Positions 7,341-16,739 are shown, counted from the first letter of the stretch. The stretch is DNA of 64,000 nt from SHLQ01 sp964451305 (GCA_964451305.1 CAYVHV010000011.1:1-64000), one strand, 5' to 3'. Notes: a model not told the origin generated them from the letters alone. A program made the numbers and translations.

Positions 7341-8303
7341 CTATGAGAGCGCTGGAAGGATGTCGAGTCCAACGATGTACAACACGCCGAGGGCGATGCT
7401 GAGCACGCTGACGATCACGGCGATCGTGGCGTAAATCGGGAAGCTGCGCTCGGCGCTGAGAAGGCCAGCGCCCGCAACGACGGCCAGGACGGCGTTGGCG
7501 ATGATCAGGCCAAGGACCCAGGCGCCGAGCAATGCGAGGCCAAAGCTGACGCCCGCGGCAGCTGAAGATGCAACGAAGATGGCGATCTGGGTCGGGCTTT
7601 CAATACCGACACCGTGGAGCATGCCAATACCCGTGGCGGTCTTGTGCCCGTACGAACCACCGGCCTGTTCAGGAAGCGCGAGGTCGTGCGAGTGACTGTG
7701 CGAGTGATTTGTGCTGTGCGAATGGCCGTGAATCCGATCGCGCAGGTCGCGCCAACCACCATTGGATTCAGCACCGACAGGGACAGCGACCGGAGCGGCC
7801 GCAGCGGCACTGACGTGGGCGTGATCGTGGGCGACAGGGTCTCGTAGATCGATGACCTCGGCATCGCCGTGGTCGACGTCGTGAACATGGTCGTGCTCGT
7901 GCTCGACAGTGATCTTGCGGCCGGACAACCCGTTGCGGACTTTACGAAGGCCCGCGAACGTGCCATCGATGACCAGCATCCAACGGCTCCGCAGGCGAAA
8001 GTCCTGACCTTTGCGGATGAGCTCGGCGATGATCCAGAGACCCAACACGATGAGCGTGACACCGACGATTCGGCCCATTAACTCGTCGAGACCGTCGGGG
8101 ATTGCAAGCCCAAACGCAATCGCAGCCGTTCCGAGGAGAAACACGACGGCGCCATGGCCAACCGCATAGGCCATCGAGAGCATGAAGCCTCGTCGACGAT
8201 TTTCTGCGTTGCCACTCAGGTCGGCAATGGCTGCGATGTGGTCCCAGTCGACGCCGTGACGTAGTCCAAGTCCGAGCGCGGTGAGTAGAAGGCCGATTGA
8301 CAT
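7341..8303 (-). CDS. NiCoT-like nickel/cobalt permease with His-rich loop
   Basis: 320 aa from MSIGLLL (ATG 8303, GAGGGG directly upstream); a longer frame to 8390 adds a charged, non-membrane leader and is less likely. The metal signature HGVDWDHIAAI (H-x4-DH) lies in the first helix, with several hydrophobic segments before and after. A long cytoplasmic loop is very rich in His/Asp (HEHDHVHDVDHGD, HGHSHSTNHSHSHSHD), and a second conserved block GIGMLHGVGIESPTQIA follows. These features fit the high-affinity nickel/cobalt transporter family or the related UreH/RcnA types. An 11-base inverted repeat upstream (8345-8395) may control it. It is 45 bases before the selenoprotein gene. Confidence 0.85.
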   Translation of the reverse strand: MSIGLLLTALGLGLRHGVDWDHIAAIADLSGNAENRRRGFMLSMAYAVGHGAVVFLLGTAAIAFGLAIPDGLDELMGRIVGVTLIVLGLWIIAELIRKGQDFRLRSRWMLVIDGTFAGLRKVRNGLSGRKITVEHEHDHVHDVDHGDAEVIDLRDPVAHDHAHVSAAAAAPVAVPVGAESNGGWRDLRDRIHGHSHSTNHSHSHSHDLALPEQAGGSYGHKTATGIGMLHGVGIESPTQIAIFVASSAAAGVSFGLALLGAWVLGLIIANAVLAVVAGAGLLSAERSFPIYATIAVIVSVLSIALGVLYIVGLDILPALS

Positions 8304-8344
8304 CCCCTCTCGTCTAGCGCCTTTGACGGACTGATTGCAACCCC

Positions 8345-8395
8345 TTCTATTGTCGTTTTCGCTGTATTTCCCTCTCGAATCTGCCGACAATAGAA
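8345..8395. promoter_or_regulatory. Exact 11-base inverted repeat between the permease and lipoprotein genes
   Basis: TTCTATTGTCG (8345-8355) and its exact complement CGACAATAGAA (8385-8395) are 29 bases apart in the divergent promoter region. The arms are centred about 40 bp apart, nearly four helical turns, so two dimers or a loop could form. The stretch is A/T-rich compared with its surroundings. A metal-responsive regulator is an attractive guess given the Ni/Co permease. Confidence 0.45.
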
Positions 8396-8421
8396 AAATT
8401 TACGATTGACGGGAACCAGCG

Positions 8422-9165
8422 ATGACATTGAGGCGTATCAAACCCATGAAACGAATTCTCACCCCCCTCGCGTTCGTACTACTCCTCGCCGCCTGCGGCT
8501 CAACCTCCGAGGTTGGGACCGGCTCGAGTGACACCCCCGGCGACGGCCAGTCGACTGAAGATGTCATCGATGGTGGAGAGCCAGCAGAAATCCCAGGCGG
8601 TGAAGAAGCCGAGCTCCCCGCAGAGCCTCTTCCCCTCGCTGACGGGGACACCGTCATCACCAACGATGTGATCGTCGACCCTCGCGTCACCACTCCCAGC
8701 GAAGTTGTGGTCAACCCTGATAACGCCAGCGAACTCTGGGTTCGCTTCATCGGTGCAGATCCAAACTGCACGGCTGCATCGGTGACGGTACTCACCGAGA
8801 CCCCTGACGTCGTCGAAGTTGAGCTCCTCGTCGGAATCACCGAAGACGCTCTCGCCCGCAGCTGCGTGGCCGGAGAGTTCAACCTGCGGGTTGATGTGCC
8901 GTTGTCCGAGAGTGCCGAAGGTAAGCAGCTCGGGTTCGTCCGGCCAACCTCCGAAGAACCCGTCCTGATCACTCCAGATCTCACCTCGGACGACTTCCTC
9001 GGACTCACCGAAGACGAAGCTCTGGCACTTGTCGAAGAGAATCAGCTCGTATCACGAACGGTACGAGTCGACGGTGAGTTCTTCATCGTCACCGAGGACT
9101 TCCTCCCTGAGCGACTCAACTTTGAGTTCGACGACGGGGTCGTCACCTCCGTCGGCTTCGGCTAA
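8422..9165 (+). CDS. Secreted lipoprotein with I78-inhibitor-like C-terminus
   Basis: 247 aa. A lipoprotein signal peptide (MKRILTPLAFVLLLAAC, lipobox LAAC) starts at residue 9; translation may begin there (8446) or at 8422, which has the better-spaced GGGAA. After the lipid anchor comes an acidic, Pro/Gly/Ser-rich linker, then a beta-rich domain with two cysteines (DPNCT and ARSCVAG). The last 60 residues (LTEDEALALVEEN ... ERLNFEFDDGVVTSVGFG) resemble the I78 peptidase inhibitor fold, though its usual terminal Cys is Phe here. The exact role is unknown. Confidence 0.75.
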   Translation: MTLRRIKPMKRILTPLAFVLLLAACGSTSEVGTGSSDTPGDGQSTEDVIDGGEPAEIPGGEEAELPAEPLPLADGDTVITNDVIVDPRVTTPSEVVVNPDNASELWVRFIGADPNCTAASVTVLTETPDVVEVELLVGITEDALARSCVAGEFNLRVDVPLSESAEGKQLGFVRPTSEEPVLITPDLTSDDFLGLTEDEALALVEENQLVSRTVRVDGEFFIVTEDFLPERLNFEFDDGVVTSVGFG

Positions 9166-10418
9166 CGAGGACCACTAAACGCGAACACGATGGCTCCAGC
9201 TGGGATTAACGCGAGGATGAGCGTCGATGTTGCGTACGAACCGGTGCTCGACTCGAGCACGGCCAGCGTGACCGGGCCGATCGCCGAGAGGCCGACGTTG
9301 GTCGTGGTGAGCGTTCCCTGAATCGATCCGATTTCTTCGGTACCAAACCATTTCGGCAGCAGTGCTGAGGTGACCGTGCGGCTGGCACCGCCGGCAGCAC
9401 CGAGCACGATCGCGTAGACGAACACGATGACGCCTGGGGACACGACCGCTGCGAGAAGGAGGGAAACTCCGAGCAAACCCGCTGCCGCAGCGGGTAACCA
9501 CGGGCCTTCCAATCGATCGCAAAGCACGCCGAACCCGAACCCGGCGAGGCTCGAACCAATCACCTGAGGTAAGAAGAGCGCGGCGGCCGCCGTCGTGCTC
9601 AGGCCGGCCGTGGTGAGCAGGTCGATCTGATGGAAGTTGAGTGCGGTGGAGAGCATGCTCGTCGACCCGCCGATTGCGACGAGGATCCAGAACCCGCGGG
9701 TGCGGACAGCTTGGCTGCGAGTTACAGCTTCGCTGCGAGTCACAGCTTCGCTGTTGGTCACACTGGTGTCGTGGATCTCGTCGGCAGTGGCTTTTGACGA
9801 GCGTGAACCTCGAGGCATCGAGGCCAGCCCGAACCACGCCATAGGCACGACGGTGATCAGGATGAACACCGCTGCTGCGAGCCATGCGGTGCGCCATCCC
9901 CACGCCGAGATCGCGAGCCCCAAGCCGATGGGGGCGAGAGCGAGGAGCCCGGCAGAGAAGGTCGAAAAGAGCCCGAGCGCGGTCCCGCGATCCTCGTCGA
10001 AACGCAGTGACACCGTCACCGTGCTCACGAGCGAGAGTGAGCCTTGGCCGAGTAGCCGAATGCCGATGAACCCGATCGCCAAGGTGACGAGGCCCGTCAC
10101 GAACGACATGTTCACCAACGCGGCAGCGAACACCACACCGATGACCGCCTGCGAGCGGCGAACCCCATGTCGGTCGATGAAACGCCCGACCGACGGCAAG
10201 AACAACGAAGCGATAAGCGTGCCGACGAGGTAGGCGCTAGAAACCTCTGAACGTGTTATTCCGAGCTCGTCGATGAAGGGATCGATGAAGACCGAAACGC
10301 CGATCGTTTGGCCGGGGCCGGTCAACCCCGAGGCCAACACCGCAAAGATCAGGATGCGTGCGCCATCGCCCGAGAGCAGATCAGGGCGTTTTGACGCTGT
10401 GGTGTCGGTCGAGGTCAC
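9162..10418 (-). CDS. MFS transporter
   Basis: 418 aa with 12 predicted membrane helices and the MFS loop motif between TM2 and TM3 (GRFIDRHGVRRSQ). The helix 4-5 region (GIRLLGQGSLSLVS) and the MCT-like second half (GFGFGVLCDRLEGPW, GAAGGASRTVTSALLPKWFG) suggest the oxalate/formate-antiporter or monocarboxylate-like branch. The central cytoplasmic loop contains a short peptide repeat (SEAVTR, SEAVTR, SQAVRT) from an 18-base DNA repeat at about 9710-9765. The stop overlaps the convergent lipoprotein gene by 4 bases. Confidence 0.85.
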   Translation of the reverse strand: MTSTDTTASKRPDLLSGDGARILIFAVLASGLTGPGQTIGVSVFIDPFIDELGITRSEVSSAYLVGTLIASLFLPSVGRFIDRHGVRRSQAVIGVVFAAALVNMSFVTGLVTLAIGFIGIRLLGQGSLSLVSTVTVSLRFDEDRGTALGLFSTFSAGLLALAPIGLGLAISAWGWRTAWLAAAVFILITVVPMAWFGLASMPRGSRSSKATADEIHDTSVTNSEAVTRSEAVTRSQAVRTRGFWILVAIGGSTSMLSTALNFHQIDLLTTAGLSTTAAAALFLPQVIGSSLAGFGFGVLCDRLEGPWLPAAAAGLLGVSLLLAAVVSPGVIVFVYAIVLGAAGGASRTVTSALLPKWFGTEEIGSIQGTLTTTNVGLSAIGPVTLAVLESSTGSYATSTLILALIPAGAIVFAFSGPR

Positions 10419-10477
10419 TACCGAACGCTACGGCGCCGATCATTAAAAATCGCGTTCATTCTACCGATCTAGCTCGT

Positions 10478-11488
10478 ATGGATAGGAGCTATGGACTGAT
10501 CCTTGGACAGGGACGGTCAGGAACTAATTGGTTGATCGACAGCCTCGACGCGTCCCCTTATACTTTTTGTCGTAATGAGCCGAACGAGTGCATCCCATCG
10601 TTCATGGATCCACTGCCCAATCACTGGCGCATCGGCGCTGATGGCGCTCGCCTCGCACAATGGTGGGACGACGCGGCCGAACTGACCGCCACGCACATGG
10701 GCGAACGCGATCACCGATTGAACCATCCAAAAACATTTGTCCGCCCACTGTCTCAGAAGCTGCATCTCGCACAGATGTCCGCCCGTCCAAAGCTCCGGCG
10801 CGTGGCCTCACGCGTCCTGTGGTCGTGGGCCGACGGCGAGTGGAAGATGCCTCGCTGGGTCGGATCGCTCGACGCTCCTGACATCGTCGCCATCTTCAAA
10901 CTGGTCCAGGGCTACAACTGGGCAACGTGGGTCCTCGACAACCGGCCTGAGATCCCCGTGGTTCAGGTCGTACGTCATCCGGGTGGCCGACACGAGAGCT
11001 TCCTTCGTCGATACGTTGCTCTATCCGATGCTGAAGAGACCCGTCGTTTGAAGATCGCACAACTCCGTCGCCTGGCACCTGAGAAGGACATCGCCGAGCG
11101 GATCGGCCCTGTCGACGAGCTCACGCTCGAAGAAGCCGAAACCTGGTTTGGCATCTACCAAATGGAAGTGTTCGAACAGCGAGCAGCGCACTCACCGAAG
11201 TACCTGCGGGTTCGCTACGAAGACATGGTCAGGAACCCGGGCAGCACGCTCGAGCAGGTGTACGCACATCTCGGTCTCCCGATGACCAGTGATGTTCGTG
11301 ACCGTATCGAGGCACAACGTGGAACGTCGGTCTTCGGCAAGGTCAGCACGGACGCCGACGAACAGATCGACGGTTGGCGCGACAGACTCGCCCCAGACGT
11401 CACCGAACGTATCGAGGCAATCCTCGAGACGTCACCTCTGGCCCAATGGTGGTCCGATCACCTCGACGAAGGACAGATCGCAGCTTAA
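10478..11488 (+). CDS. Sulfotransferase family protein
   Basis: 336 aa from ATG 10478; the longer frame back to 10358 lies inside the divergent MFS gene. The 5'-phosphosulfate-binding loop is GQGRSGTNWLIDSL near residue 10, and the 3'-phosphate-binding segment is VVQVVRHPGGRHESFLRRY in the middle. The C-terminus has LRVRYEDMVRNPGSTLEQVYAHLGL, typical of PAPS-dependent carbohydrate sulfotransferases. It adjoins the exopolysaccharide locus and runs convergent with its flippase gene, overlapping it by 4 bases, so sulfation of the exported glycan is a reasonable inference. Confidence 0.85.
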   Translation: MDRSYGLILGQGRSGTNWLIDSLDASPYTFCRNEPNECIPSFMDPLPNHWRIGADGARLAQWWDDAAELTATHMGERDHRLNHPKTFVRPLSQKLHLAQMSARPKLRRVASRVLWSWADGEWKMPRWVGSLDAPDIVAIFKLVQGYNWATWVLDNRPEIPVVQVVRHPGGRHESFLRRYVALSDAEETRRLKIAQLRRLAPEKDIAERIGPVDELTLEEAETWFGIYQMEVFEQRAAHSPKYLRVRYEDMVRNPGSTLEQVYAHLGLPMTSDVRDRIEAQRGTSVFGKVSTDADEQIDGWRDRLAPDVTERIEAILETSPLAQWWSDHLDEGQIAA

Positions 11489-12825
11489 GCAGAAGGCTCG
11501 GAAGCCAGCACGCTCTCGGCGTCGCTGCGTCGCTGCCATGTGAGGAGCCGCTCGGTTCCGAGCACGAGCAACACCAGCTCGCCAATGACCGTGCCGACAA
11601 CAGCACCGACCCACGACCAGATCGGGATCAGCGCGATGTAGAGCGCGAGACTGATGATCGCAGCAATGCCCATCACCCACGCACGAGTACTCGTACGGCC
11701 AAGTCCGAGCAAACCGCCGAGCGGAACACTGCTCAACGCCTTGATCGGCATGAAGATCAACAACCAGCGGGCAATCCGAGAGCTCTCGGCAAAGTCCGAC
11801 CCGAAGAACGGTTCGAACAACTCGACGCCGAAGAACAACACGATGCCGATCGGGATGATCGTGGCCATATTCAACATGGCGAATGTCTTTGCGCGCCGAA
11901 CGTGAAGCCCGTGATCGTCTGCATCGTGAGGAAGGAGGCGGTTGTGCATGGCGCTCTGCAGTGCACGAATTGGCGTGAACGCCATGTTGATGACGCGGAA
12001 CGCAGCGCCGTACACGCCGGCGACCTCTTCCATCCCGTAGGCGGTCAGTACCGTTTTGTCGCCATCGAGCTGCAGGTTCGATCCAATCAGCGGAACAGAG
12101 AAGCTGAGAGCCATGTTCCGGTCGTCCTTGCCGAAGCGGCCGGGCAACACGTTGAGGCCCGCTGCAGGGAGTGATCGGAAGAGCACCCAGATGGTGAGCA
12201 GCGTGAAGAGAATGCTGGTCGAGATTCCGATACCCGCAACGCTGAGCTGTCCGGTAAGGAACAGGCCGACCACAACACCAAGCCGGATGAGAACGACGGT
12301 GATCCGGAGCCGGCTGGCCGCCGGAACTCCCTTGACGCCTTGGAGCACGAACGAGGAGATCATCACTACGGTCAACGCCATCAACTCGGCAAAAACGATG
12401 GATGTGATCTCGAGGAGGTTGAGTGACCGAACGGTGAGTAGCGCGATCGCCGTTGCCAGCACCGAGCCCGCAGACGCGAGCAGGAGGCCTTGGCCGAGCA
12501 TGGAACGAGTGACGTCGCTCGGGTCTTGTTCATCACGGACGATGCGTTGCAGCGCGGCCAGACCAACACCGGCCCAGGCAAGACCACCAAGCGGTCCAAT
12601 GATGCCGAAGAGGCTGATATAGGAGCCGTAACCCTCGTTGCCGAAGTTTCGACCGATCAGTAGGAACGCGACGATGTTTGCAACGACGGTCAAGCCATCG
12701 AAACCGAGCGACCAGACAACATCGTTCGCGAACGACAGCTGATCTTTACGCTTCTCTTTGCCCTCGTTGTTGGCGGAGTTTTCGTCGTTCGCGGAGCCGG
12801 TGTCCGAATCGTGTGTGGTCGTCAT
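11485..12825 (-). CDS. Polysaccharide flippase (Wzx/oligosaccharide flippase family)
   Basis: 446 aa with 12-14 predicted membrane helices, preceded by a polar Asp/Asn/Glu-rich N-terminus. Opening helices FANDVVWSLGFDGLTVVANIVAFLLIGRNFGNEGYG and later RVINMAFTPIRALQSAMHNRLLP match the MOP-superfamily flippases that move lipid-linked oligosaccharides across the membrane. It is the last gene of the minus-strand exopolysaccharide operon, and its start overlaps the stop of the ligase gene by 4 bases (ATGA). Confidence 0.87.
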   Translation of the reverse strand: MTTTHDSDTGSANDENSANNEGKEKRKDQLSFANDVVWSLGFDGLTVVANIVAFLLIGRNFGNEGYGSYISLFGIIGPLGGLAWAGVGLAALQRIVRDEQDPSDVTRSMLGQGLLLASAGSVLATAIALLTVRSLNLLEITSIVFAELMALTVVMISSFVLQGVKGVPAASRLRITVVLIRLGVVVGLFLTGQLSVAGIGISTSILFTLLTIWVLFRSLPAAGLNVLPGRFGKDDRNMALSFSVPLIGSNLQLDGDKTVLTAYGMEEVAGVYGAAFRVINMAFTPIRALQSAMHNRLLPHDADDHGLHVRRAKTFAMLNMATIIPIGIVLFFGVELFEPFFGSDFAESSRIARWLLIFMPIKALSSVPLGGLLGLGRTSTRAWVMGIAAIISLALYIALIPIWSWVGAVVGTVIGELVLLVLGTERLLTWQRRSDAESVLASEPSA

Positions 12826-14141
12826 TGGGCCCTCAACTGTGGTTGAGGCGAATCGCCAGGGGTGTGACTTGGCGTTGCCTGCTCGGAGAGCTCGTTCAGG
12901 GTCGCGACACGGTCGAGGCGGATCGAGACGATTCGCAACATGGCGAGGATGCTCATGTATGGACCGAGGAAGACCGGCTCGGAGAGCGACGCCACCGTAA
13001 GTGTGGCGAGGAAGACCAAGGCAAACGAGCCGAACTGCTCGCCCCGTCGATACGAGTGGATCGCTCCGCGGAAGGTCGAGAGGAACAAGGCTGCGAACAG
13101 TGCGAGTCCAATGACGCCGAGCTGAGAGGTGAGGTCGAGTACGCCGTTGTGGGCGTGTGGTGCGCGGAAGCCAATCTGGCGCCAGAGCTCGATCGAAATG
13201 TCGTTGGCCGGTGTGAAGAAGAGGCCTCCACGTCCGTATCCGAGAACCGGACGGTCGACGACGGCTCCCCAGACGGCAGCCCAGATATCGGTTCGACCAC
13301 TGAAGGTCGGGTCCTTGCCGGTCGCTTCGAGGAAGATCGGCAGGCCCGCCCGGGCGCCGAGTGCACCGGCGACGGCGATAACGGTCGTGACGACAACGGC
13401 GATGGATAGGACGCGATCATCGGCACGTTCGTTCGCACGGAGCCACGCAAAGGCCGCAACGGCGACCATTGCAGACGTCAACCCGGTGATCGACTGACTA
13501 CCGAGGAGCATGAGGCCAGTTATGAGCAGCGTGGGCCAACGCGTCCATCGGTTCTTGTCGGCCACGATGACGATTCCGAAGAAAATTGCGAGGAAGGGAC
13601 CGAGGTCGTTCTTGTGCGGGAAGAGCGCGTGCCAACCTTCGAGCACCTCGCCGTTCAGCAACGCACCCTCACGAGTCGACGGAATGGCGATGGTTGCAGC
13701 GACGCTGATCGCGAGCACGAACTGGCCGGCTCGTAGCAGCCACGACATGACGTCACGGTCTGACAGGACAGCGCCCATGATCATGAAACCCAACAGCAAC
13801 GGCAGCTGCAGACGAACGAGAAACGCGGTGCGCTCCACGTCTTCGGTCCAGGAGGAAGAGAGGAAGATCCACACCATCAAGAGCAAAGGCGGAATCGACA
13901 CGGTGAGTGTCTTGAGCACGTCTTTGCGCAGAAGGAACAGAACGCCGATGGGGATAAGGGCGGTCAGGTACGCCGCAGACGGTGGATGGGGGACCGCTTC
14001 GAAGTGGAGTAGAACGCCGAACATCATGAACGCGGCGCACGCGACCATGGCGAGTGGACCCGCGGAGGTACGAACGCCGTCGATCGAATCGGTAATGCGC
14101 TCAGCGGCACGTTCGAGATTGGGAAGAGAGTCCACCTTCAT
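12822..14141 (-). CDS. O-antigen ligase / Wzy-type polymerase
   Basis: 439 aa with about 12 membrane helices and one large external loop. That loop ends in RAPHAHNGVLDLTSQLGVIG, the conserved HN...E/Q-GxxG signature of the Wzy_C (O-antigen ligase/polymerase) family. It starts directly after the GH9 stop (no gap) and its end overlaps the flippase start by 4 bases, so the three are co-translated. Ligase and polymerase cannot be told apart from sequence. With two Wzz-like proteins and a flippase nearby, polymerase is more likely. Confidence 0.85.
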   Translation of the reverse strand: MKVDSLPNLERAAERITDSIDGVRTSAGPLAMVACAAFMMFGVLLHFEAVPHPPSAAYLTALIPIGVLFLLRKDVLKTLTVSIPPLLLMVWIFLSSSWTEDVERTAFLVRLQLPLLLGFMIMGAVLSDRDVMSWLLRAGQFVLAISVAATIAIPSTREGALLNGEVLEGWHALFPHKNDLGPFLAIFFGIVIVADKNRWTRWPTLLITGLMLLGSQSITGLTSAMVAVAAFAWLRANERADDRVLSIAVVVTTVIAVAGALGARAGLPIFLEATGKDPTFSGRTDIWAAVWGAVVDRPVLGYGRGGLFFTPANDISIELWRQIGFRAPHAHNGVLDLTSQLGVIGLALFAALFLSTFRGAIHSYRRGEQFGSFALVFLATLTVASLSEPVFLGPYMSILAMLRIVSIRLDRVATLNELSEQATPSHTPGDSPQPQLRAQ

Positions 14142-16739
14142 CTATTCGGTCACCAGAGCGTCATCAGAAGTAAAACCGACAGTTCCGTTTAGCGCACCGA
14201 AGGTCCAGATCGCCTCACCATGAGACTGTTGGACCGTAAACTCGCTGTGTCCGGCGAACACGCCTTGGTCCACAAAGTTGTGAAGCGTTGGCCAACCAGC
14301 AGGATCTGGGGTGGCTCCAGCGTCACGAAGGAAGAAGTTGAGATACCAGTCGGGGAGCTGCCACGAGGTGAAGACACCGTAGATCGGGGTGCCAGGCCAG
14401 ATCGGTAGACCGGCGTTGCGCTGATCGACCAAGAGCGGCTGGCGAGGGTTCTCGGTACCGACGCCCGTCAGGTACGTGATGCCCGCCGGGTTGCCGCCGA
14501 GCGCGAAGCTCGCATTGCGTACCGCCTGGTCTCGGTACCGCTGATCGCCGGTGAGCAAGAACGCACGCATGATCCCGACCGAGTGAGGAATGCTCGGGCC
14601 GTTCGACCAGATCAGCTGGATGTTCGGGCCTTCTGGAGTCCAGCCGAATGCGGTCGACTCGCCGACGAAGAGGAGCTCATCGGCAATGCCGACAATGCTC
14701 TCGGTCGCACGGGCACGAACATCGTCGCGGCCAAGCTCGGCCGGCAAGGTTGCATAGCGCCAGTTGCTCTCACACGAGGTGGCGAGGACGCACGGCGTGC
14801 GATCGACACCCGATGAAAGCGGGCTCAGCTGCAAGAACAGGTCGTGCCATTGCTCATCTCCGGTCGCCCGATAGAGGCTGACCGCGGCGATCGCGCGCTG
14901 CACATCGAGGTCTTCGTCGCCAGCGGGCACGGTGCCGAGGTTGGCCTCTGACCATTGCATTGCCCGGATGGCCGAGTCGAGATAGTCAGCAGCAGCGTCC
15001 GAGTCATACCGATCGAGAACGAACGCCATGTCGGCTGCGACACCTGCGTAGATGCTCGTCGACCACGCATCGGGTGCATATGCGAACACGTCGAGGCTTT
15101 CGGTCCACGAGGTCGCACCGTCGAGCGAGTAGCTCTCGGCCTCGATACCGCCGCGAACCGCGCCACTGTCGTCCTGGAGTCGAGTGAACAGATCGATTGT
15201 CCAGCGAGCTTCGTCGAGGAGGTCTGGAATGTCATCGCCAGATTCGGGAATGTTCAGCTCCAACGCTCCGGTGGTGTCGGGAAACAACTCGACGAGGTCG
15301 GTCAGGCGGCGAGCGAGCCAGAGGTGCTGCACCCGTCGATCCCAATCGCCAGCGTCGAAGTGTCCACCCCACGCTCCGTCGACCGGGTCTCCGGTACGTG
15401 CGCCGACGAGCGCCTCGAACGGTTCGCCTTCGCCGCGGCCGTTGGGGTCTTGCACGAGCGTTTGACCAGAGGCTTCGACGGTCAGGCCATCATCTGGGTG
15501 ATAGCCGCGCGGACGAGCAAATGCGGTGAAGGGTTGTTCGAGTTCGATGCCGCTGCGCTGATGAAACAGTGCTCGGGCAACCGTCGAGGTCATGGATTGC
15601 CAGGGCCCATCGATGCTCACCTGAAACGAGGTCGAGCATCCGAGGCCGTCGACACACATGCGGTAGTCGCCCGGCGTTTGAAGATCGGAGAAGTCGAAGA
15701 TGGTCGTCGGCGCACCGGTGAGGTCGCCCCGCCAAAGTTCGCCCTCAGCAATCGGCTGTTCAAATGAACGGCCGACCACGCTCAGCGCCTCGGCGCCGGT
15801 ATCGGCGTCCACGATTCGAGCGGTCGTGTTGGCAATGCCAGCGATCTGTTCGCCGAGTCCGCTCCACACCGTCACGTAGCCGAGCTTCTCGTCGGCGGCG
15901 CCCCATCCGAGTTCACCGAGGCGGATCGCGGGGCTGAACGAATCGGCGTCGACCGAACCGGTGGGTGCCGTCTCGAATCCTGTGAGGCCGACCGAAGCGC
16001 TCGAACCAGTGATTGGTTCGGCGAGACGAATATGTACTCGGTGGCGGAGTGCGAATGTATCGCCGTCGATATTTCCAACGGGCCACGCCTGTCGTGCCAT
16101 GTCCTCGACACCGACCGTTCGACCATCGATTTGTACTTCGGTGTTGTCGGCGAACCACTGGTCGACGGGAAGGTCGGGCCCAGCGAGCCAGGCTTGACCA
16201 GTTTCTTCGAAGACGACCTCTCCAACGATCAGGTCGATCTGCAAAACATCGGCCGCGACCTTCGTCACCCGAACATCTTCGGCGTTGGCCACATCGCCGG
16301 TCAGTGGAGTGATTGGTGCGAGGATCGATAGGGCGAGCGTGTCGAGCTCTCCGACCGGTGCTCCGTTGCTCGCCCGATACCGGACGAAGAACTCTTGAAC
16401 TCCCGTCGAGAGGCTTCGCATCTCTAGATCGTCGATCGTTTGCCATTGGCTGTTCGCAAACGTTGGCTCGAACGCGACCTGAACCTCTGCAGCGTTCGTT
16501 GGAGCGATGAGGTCGACGTCCACCGCATCATTGGATTGCTCGTGAAATACCGTGACGGTGAAGGGTCCAGATCGGTCGACACCATCATCGACTGAATCTG
16601 AGCTGAGCACGCCGCCCTCGGTCGGCCCGGCAGCTTCCTGCGGACCAGAACACGCGGCTGCGACGAGAGCGAGAACGATGAACATGGCAACGGCTCGAGC
16701 AGAGCGCGTCGGCCCCACTCGACGTTGCGAAGCCGTCAT
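14142..16739 (-). CDS. Lipoprotein glycoside hydrolase family 9 (cellulase-like)
   Basis: 865 aa. A lipoprotein signal (hydrophobic 18-29, lipobox VAAAC with Cys30) is followed by Ig-like/CelD-type beta domains to about residue 375 (LGYVTVWSGLGEQIA, TPGDYRMCVDG), then an (alpha/alpha)6 GH9 catalytic domain. The catalytic Asp pair is in GGHFDAGDWD (D462, D465) and the likely acid Glu833 in AGHSEFTVQQS. LGGNPAGITYLTGVGTENPR (748-767) matches the GH9 family signature, but the His of the usual PHHR stretch is replaced (PLLVDQR). It is embedded in the exopolysaccharide operon, overlapping the co-polymerase gene by 4 bases, so it probably trims the polymer at the cell surface rather than digesting external cellulose. 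Confidence 0.88.
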   Translation of the reverse strand: MTASQRRVGPTRSARAVAMFIVLALVAAACSGPQEAAGPTEGGVLSSDSVDDGVDRSGPFTVTVFHEQSNDAVDVDLIAPTNAAEVQVAFEPTFANSQWQTIDDLEMRSLSTGVQEFFVRYRASNGAPVGELDTLALSILAPITPLTGDVANAEDVRVTKVAADVLQIDLIVGEVVFEETGQAWLAGPDLPVDQWFADNTEVQIDGRTVGVEDMARQAWPVGNIDGDTFALRHRVHIRLAEPITGSSASVGLTGFETAPTGSVDADSFSPAIRLGELGWGAADEKLGYVTVWSGLGEQIAGIANTTARIVDADTGAEALSVVGRSFEQPIAEGELWRGDLTGAPTTIFDFSDLQTPGDYRMCVDGLGCSTSFQVSIDGPWQSMTSTVARALFHQRSGIELEQPFTAFARPRGYHPDDGLTVEASGQTLVQDPNGRGEGEPFEALVGARTGDPVDGAWGGHFDAGDWDRRVQHLWLARRLTDLVELFPDTTGALELNIPESGDDIPDLLDEARWTIDLFTRLQDDSGAVRGGIEAESYSLDGATSWTESLDVFAYAPDAWSTSIYAGVAADMAFVLDRYDSDAAADYLDSAIRAMQWSEANLGTVPAGDEDLDVQRAIAAVSLYRATGDEQWHDLFLQLSPLSSGVDRTPCVLATSCESNWRYATLPAELGRDDVRARATESIVGIADELLFVGESTAFGWTPEGPNIQLIWSNGPSIPHSVGIMRAFLLTGDQRYRDQAVRNASFALGGNPAGITYLTGVGTENPRQPLLVDQRNAGLPIWPGTPIYGVFTSWQLPDWYLNFFLRDAGATPDPAGWPTLHNFVDQGVFAGHSEFTVQQSHGEAIWTFGALNGTVGFTSDDALVTE

